A stretch of DNA of 8,282 nt, from NCBI GenBank assembly GCA_900549225.1, contig URNP01000043.1, positions 1-8,282 of the forward strand, given 5' to 3'. The translations under genes and the position numbers were made by a program. This document shows, piece after piece, positions 5,901 to 8,282 of this stretch. Under the pieces are notes generated by a model. That model was not told the origin of the DNA. It did no database searches and worked only from the letters and a program-made list of their open reading frames with translations. The DNA comes from an uncultured Eubacteriales bacterium (GTDB taxonomy: Bacteria > Bacillota > Clostridia > Christensenellales > CAG-917). The number at the start of each line of letters is the position of its first letter. The first letter of the stretch is position 1.

Positions 5901-6417
5901 GGTCGGCTACGAAATGTATCTCGAACTTCTCGACGAAGCGGTTCAGGAGATAAAGACGGGCGTCGTAAAGAAGCCCGAGCGCGACGTGGAAATGAAAGTG
6001 GACGTGGCGGCGTTTATCAGCGAGAGTTATATTTCGGGTCGAGACAAACTCAGAGTATACAAGCAAATATCCAAAGTCGCCTCAAAGAGTGCGAGAGATT
6101 CTCTCATCAAAGAACTCGGCGAGGTTTACGGCGAAGTGGATTTGCCGCTTGAAAACCTCATCAACATTGCGCTTTTGAAAAATCTTGCTTCAAACTACGA
6201 CGTGTCGAGAATCGTCATCAACCGCAACGGCGCAGGCGTAAACTTTTACGACGCAGATATTTTCAAAAACGAAAGTCTTATGAACGCCGTATCCAAAAAC
6301 AGCGGAAGCGTGGTGCTTACGACCACCATACCGCCGTCAATGATATTCGAGGTGAACAAACTCACGGCAGAGCAAAAACTTGCCAAACTCATCGAGTTCT
6401 TTGCCGAAATCGAATAA
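2989..6417 (+). CDS. mfd: Transcription-repair coupling factor Mfd
   Basis: Mfd is an ATP-driven DNA translocase that pushes stalled RNA polymerase off lesions and recruits UvrA. At 1142 residues it is full length (E. coli 1148). Visible order: a UvrB-like N-terminal module (about 1-340, with RGDIVDV at 179-185); the RNA-polymerase interaction domain (about 482-545, starting KPGDYVVHKIHGVG); then the RecG-like translocase with Walker A GDVGFGKTE (630-638), DEEQ (731-734), TLSATPIPRTL (755-765), IENGIDLPDANT (873-884) and QLRGRVGR (900-907). The translocation motif DLSIRGAGNILGAEQSGH (951-968) follows, then the C-terminal autoinhibitory domain (about 1000-1142). All helicase motifs look intact. 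The start codon has only a weak GAG 5 nt upstream and lies 9 nt after the pth stop, so translation is probably coupled to pth. Confidence 0.99.
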   Translation: MKAPSIFQLQNMGEKLASLQGIGAKRLADDKLSAVYVLRVCEGAKIHIISQLPVRKLVVASDALGAKSIAGKLAGWGLKVDYLPYRDDTLIARKSFSAQGVRERITALKDIAFDDVDAVVTSADSLLQLFPKRELVKKYTVCVKKEDVISPQQLADRLALAGYKRQAMVADPGDFAVRGDIVDVCDISGTAYRINFFDEIIENIKVIDIESMLASNEVDGVRFAPTSDILLDEKGYDFAREKLSLYPENKNAQQAKEFLSVGACDPSAVWALPFLKDCTENIFEYFNDEKPTLVVFDEPRVVSDKLQILEKEFVGRIKTLSEGGEILDEHKNVCITAHEVKRQLVFTRKMGFSSLSLDNRLFEPKYIIEPKTRPVTKYYLDPETIVQDLKNFVLNGTKVVMACGSREQAKNIIESLREYEISATYSEDGNGEGSILATPLEVQTGFIYPAIKACMIGTGECIGKHRASEIAIKSTEQALSPKPGDYVVHKIHGVGVCEGTTILKTGEFEKEYIVLKYRDGDTLYVATDQMNNLQKFVGEEHPKLNKLGGKEFEREKEKVRKSVRKLAINLVELYAKREKQRGFKYSPDTVWQKEFEDNFEYEETPDQLKAIADIKNDMESGRIMDRLLVGDVGFGKTEVAFRAMFKTVLDSKQAVLLAPTTILARQHYENLVKRLEPFGIKCGLLTRLQSSKENEQLLKELKDGTTHMVIATHKVLAKDVEFHDLGLLVLDEEQRFGVEHKEKLKEKYPLVNVLTLSATPIPRTLNMSLTGVRDISMLETAPRGRLPIQTYVVGYSDALCADAITRELARGGQTLVLLNDIEALEPFASRLRSMCEGARVITAHGQMAPGQLEQRISAFYDKEFDVLVSTTIIENGIDLPDANTLIVIDSGRFGLSQLYQLRGRVGRRGVLAHAYFTVPENGTITENAQKRLDSLLENTEIGSGFRVALADLSIRGAGNILGAEQSGHIEKVGYEMYLELLDEAVQEIKTGVVKKPERDVEMKVDVAAFISESYISGRDKLRVYKQISKVASKSARDSLIKELGEVYGEVDLPLENLINIALLKNLASNYDVSRIVINRNGAGVNFYDADIFKNESLMNAVSKNSGSVVLTTTIPPSMIFEVNKLTAEQKLAKLIEFFAEIE

Positions 6418-6483
6418 AAGCCGCATTAATATAGTGCCTATATAAAAGTCGATTGGCAGGATGACGATTTTTAAAACATAACG

Positions 6484-6509
6484 AAAAGCGCACTTAAAGT
6501 GCGCTTTTT
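6484..6509. terminator. Bidirectional terminator between convergent genes
   Basis: A symmetrical 11-bp stem AAAAGCGCACT/AGTGCGCTTTT (6484-6494 with 6498-6508) with a 3-nt loop ends in a T-run on the plus strand and in TTTT on the minus strand. It lies 66 bp after mfd and 27 bp past the end of the convergent ACS-like gene, so it can stop transcription from both sides. The remaining spacer (6418-6483) shows no gene. Confidence 0.85.
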
Positions 6510-6536
6510 GAATAAATAAAATATCGATTTTGCGTT

Positions 6537-7259
6537 CTAGAACATGTATTCTTCTCTCTTATGCACGTCGCGCATGCCCTCTATCGTGTCGCATATGTCT
6601 TTGAAAGAGCACGTTGCACAATCCATTTTCAAGTTCTTCAAAATGTGATCGAGGGTGACGGTGATTCCTTCGTTGAGCTTTGCAACTTGCGAGAATGTGG
6701 CAAAGTCGAACGACGGATCGGTGATAAATATTTGCTTGACCGCTTTGACGTTTTTATCTTGTTTGTAAGCGCCTTTGAGAATCGTTCCGACGTCCGAGAA
6801 AGACAAACCGTTGGCCTTTGCGGACTTCGAAACCCTGCCGCCTTCACGCAAAAGGTTGGTGTTGACTCTTATCATGTATCCGTCGGGATTGACCTTGTAG
6901 CGTTTGTATTCGATATCGCGCAAAACGCGGTACACCTTTTGCTCTTTGTCAAAGGATTGCTCCGAGTTTTCGTCAAGAAGAATTATTGCAATTCTCGCAA
7001 ACGGAACGTCGCCCGAAAGGTCTTTTATATCCTTGCCGCGAAGAAGAATCTCGTCTTTTTCAACGAGTTTTTCGTCGGTCGTGTATGCGATGAGATAGCC
7101 CGAATCTTTTCCCGTTGCGCCGAGTTCGACCGCGCCGTCGTCGGGGAAGAGAAAAACTTTTTCATCGAGATTTTTCCAACTTGAAGAAACGGGAAGCGAT
7201 TTGAGTTCGCTCCCCGCAAGTTCAAGCGATTTTTGAATTGTAGAATCGTAAAGTTTCAT
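6537..7259 (-). CDS. Acetyl-CoA synthase beta (CdhC/AcsB) middle-domain-like protein
   Basis: The 240-residue protein resembles, by remembered motifs, the central domain of the acetyl-CoA synthase beta subunit: a VELGA stretch (44-48), VPFARIAIILLDEN (85-98) where ACS has its conserved core strand, a charged helix with YRVLRDIEY (110-118), an IRVNTNLLREGGRVSKSA segment (130-147), and DVGTILKGAY (156-165) like the ACS GEILHA region. The whole N-terminal Rossmann domain of true ACS is absent. The C-terminus carries one cysteine cluster, C214-x2-C217-x5-C223, followed by EGMRDVH. Canonical ACS uses C-x2-C-x8-C-x9-C plus a CGC motif for its A-cluster, so acetyl-CoA synthesis is unlikely. An Fe-S-binding role is inferred. 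It starts 2 nt after the small membrane ORF, without a clear Shine-Dalgarno site, so translation is probably coupled. Its neighbours link it to an ATP-dependent activase. Confidence 0.7.
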   Translation of the reverse strand: MKLYDSTIQKSLELAGSELKSLPVSSSWKNLDEKVFLFPDDGAVELGATGKDSGYLIAYTTDEKLVEKDEILLRGKDIKDLSGDVPFARIAIILLDENSEQSFDKEQKVYRVLRDIEYKRYKVNPDGYMIRVNTNLLREGGRVSKSAKANGLSFSDVGTILKGAYKQDKNVKAVKQIFITDPSFDFATFSQVAKLNEGITVTLDHILKNLKMDCATCSFKDICDTIEGMRDVHKREEYMF

Positions 7260-7261
7260 TA

Positions 7262-7465
7262 TTATTCAAGGTGACGATTTCTCTTGCGCTTGTCATAGAA
7301 TTTCTGAAGGAATTTTTGGACGTGTGCAAGAAGTTTTGAATCGAGGTTTAAGAAGTACATTATGAACAAAAGCAAGAAGAGAAGAAGGATTGCGCCTGCA
7401 ACGCTTCCGATGACGATACCTGCGATTGCTCCTCCGCTGAGTGCGGACAACGTGGTTGTAATCAT
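7262..7465 (-). CDS. Glycine-zipper single-pass membrane peptide (67 residues)
   Basis: The family is not recognised. After a short polar N-terminus there is a long hydrophobic helix at about residues 8-39. Its first half has glycine at every fourth position (G12, G16, G20, G24), the pattern of transmembrane glycine zippers that pack helices tightly. The second half is leucine/phenylalanine-rich. The C-terminal tail (40-67) is amphipathic and very basic (KFYDKRKRNRH), which predicts a cytoplasmic C-terminus. The ATG at 7465 is preferred over an in-frame ATG at 7528 that lies inside the activase gene, because AAGGAGG stands 5 nt before 7465. The gene is wedged between the activase (10-nt gap) and the ACS-like gene (2-nt gap), so all three are probably made together. 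A membrane anchor or oligomeric scaffold for its neighbours is a guess. Confidence 0.8.
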   Translation of the reverse strand: MITTTLSALSGGAIAGIVIGSVAGAILLLFLLLFIMYFLNLDSKLLAHVQKFLQKFYDKRKRNRHLE

Positions 7466-7470
7466 ATTTG

Positions 7471-7478
7471 CCTCCTTA
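7471..7478 (-). promoter_or_regulatory. Ribosome binding site overlapping the activase stop codon
   Basis: Read on the minus strand, TAAGGAGG combines the TAA stop of the activase (7476-7478) with a consensus Shine-Dalgarno for the small membrane ORF, 5 nt before its ATG. Such an overlap usually means translational coupling, and it fixes the start of the 67-residue peptide. Confidence 0.85.
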
Positions 7479-8276
7479 CGCTTGTGCCAAGCCTTTTTGT
7501 CTTGCGTACTCTGCCGCACCGAGCGCACCCATAAGTTGCGGGTCGATGGGAAGATCTATAACCTTGATCTTGAGCACTTGCTCTATTGCTTGCTTAAGTC
7601 CGTCGTTCTTTGCGCAGCCGCCCGAGAGCGTTATGCTATCCGTTGCGCCCGCCTTCTTTGCCATAACGAAGCATCTCTTTGCAACGGACATTTCGATACC
7701 TGCCGCAATCTCGTCCATAGGCTTGCCTTCGCCAACGAGCGAAATAACCTCGGATTCTGCAAAAACGGTGCATTGTGCGGAGATGGGGATGACGCTCTTT
7801 GCCTTGAGGGAGAGTTTGGAGAAGTCGCTGAGCGATAACTCAAAGGATCTTGCCATAGCCTCGAAGAAACGTCCCGTACCTGCCGCGCACTTATCGTTCA
7901 TAGCGAAGTTCTTGACAGTGCCGTCCGTATCTATTGCGATACCCTTGATATCTTGTCCGCCGATATCGATGATAGCCTTGACGTTCGGGTCTGTAATGTG
8001 AACGCCCATAGCGTGGCAAGAGATTTCGGAGATATTTTCGTCTGCCGTAGCGACTTTGTTACGTCCGTAACCCGTACCTACGAGGTAAGCGAGGTTTTTG
8101 ACGTCGCCCTTAAGTTCGGGCACCTGAGCGACGACGTCGCTCATAGCGGCTTCTGCGGAGAGAGCCGCGTTAATTTTGCTCTTTATAGTGGTGTGAGCGA
8201 GAATCTTACCGTTCTCGTCCATAATAACTGCTTTGGTGTAGGTTGAGCCTACGTCGCATCCGCCAAAATATTTCAT
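7476..8276 (-). CDS. HgdC-type ATPase activase (2-hydroxyacyl-CoA dehydratase activator family)
   Basis: Proteins of this family are ASKHA-fold ATPases. They form a homodimer bridged by one [4Fe-4S] cluster and use ATP hydrolysis to inject a low-potential electron into a partner enzyme. The 266-residue protein matches the family length. It has the phosphate-1 loop DVGSTYTK (8-15), IDIGGQD (103-109), the two bridging-cluster cysteines in NDKCAAGTGRF (C130) and SAQCTVFAESEV (C169), and the adenosine motif SGGCAKN (218-224). The start MKYFGGCDVGST is typical; only 6 nt of upstream sequence are in the window, so the ribosome site is only partly visible. The usual substrate enzyme, a two-subunit dehydratase or a double-cubane-cluster protein, is not in the window and may be encoded upstream. 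The downstream partners are the membrane peptide and the ACS-like protein. Confidence 0.9.
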   Translation of the reverse strand: MKYFGGCDVGSTYTKAVIMDENGKILAHTTIKSKINAALSAEAAMSDVVAQVPELKGDVKNLAYLVGTGYGRNKVATADENISEISCHAMGVHITDPNVKAIIDIGGQDIKGIAIDTDGTVKNFAMNDKCAAGTGRFFEAMARSFELSLSDFSKLSLKAKSVIPISAQCTVFAESEVISLVGEGKPMDEIAAGIEMSVAKRCFVMAKKAGATDSITLSGGCAKNDGLKQAIEQVLKIKVIDLPIDPQLMGALGAAEYARQKGLAQA

Positions 8277-8282
8277 AATTCT

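Noticed and set aside
7262..7528. Longer 88-residue version of the glycine-zipper peptide
   Set aside because: It would overlap the end of the activase by more than 50 bp and put a highly charged tail before the helix. The consensus AAGGAGG supports the start at 7465.

Overview
The window looks like chromosomal DNA from a strictly anaerobic, low-to-moderate GC Firmicute, probably an uncultured gut-type member of the Clostridia. The reasons are the strong purine-rich Shine-Dalgarno sites, the glmU-pth-mfd gene order known from Firmicutes, and a 2-hydroxyacyl-CoA dehydratase-type activase next to an acetyl-CoA-synthase-like gene. The lineage is an inference from gene content; no rRNA marker is present.

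Layout. Positions 1-333 hold no convincing gene. They contain two imperfect tandem copies of a unit of about 128 bp, then a short AT-rich leader. tadA (334-804, +) follows and ends at a strong hairpin (826-860). From 861 to 1222 lies an unusual module on the minus strand: a 49-residue membrane peptide (1016-1165) driven by a good promoter (1227-1256). Its predicted mRNA begins and ends in a perfect 14-bp inverted repeat, and its Shine-Dalgarno site can pair with its own 3' region. A plus-strand terminator (951-976) lies in the 3' untranslated part. Diverging from it, 1310-6417 is a three-gene plus-strand group: a GlmU-like acetyltransferase with a degenerate uridylyltransferase half, peptidyl-tRNA hydrolase (pth), and the transcription-repair coupling factor (mfd). 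It ends at a symmetrical hairpin (6484-6509) that can serve both strands.

The right end, 6537-8276, is a compact minus-strand operon. In transcription order it has an HgdC-type ATPase activase, a 67-residue glycine-zipper membrane peptide, and a 240-residue protein resembling the middle domain of acetyl-CoA synthase beta (CdhC/AcsB) but without the canonical A-cluster ligands. The promoter and any upstream partners lie beyond the right edge.

How the genes work together. tadA and pth support translation. The GlmU-like protein is expected to make GlcNAc-1-phosphate for cell-wall precursors. mfd couples transcription to DNA repair. The right-hand operon looks like an ATP-driven, low-potential electron-transfer system acting on an uncharacterised Fe-S/ACS-like protein, possibly at the membrane. 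The most interesting parts are the 861-1222 module (resembling a type I toxin mRNA), the activase/ACS-like operon, and the half-lost GlmU.
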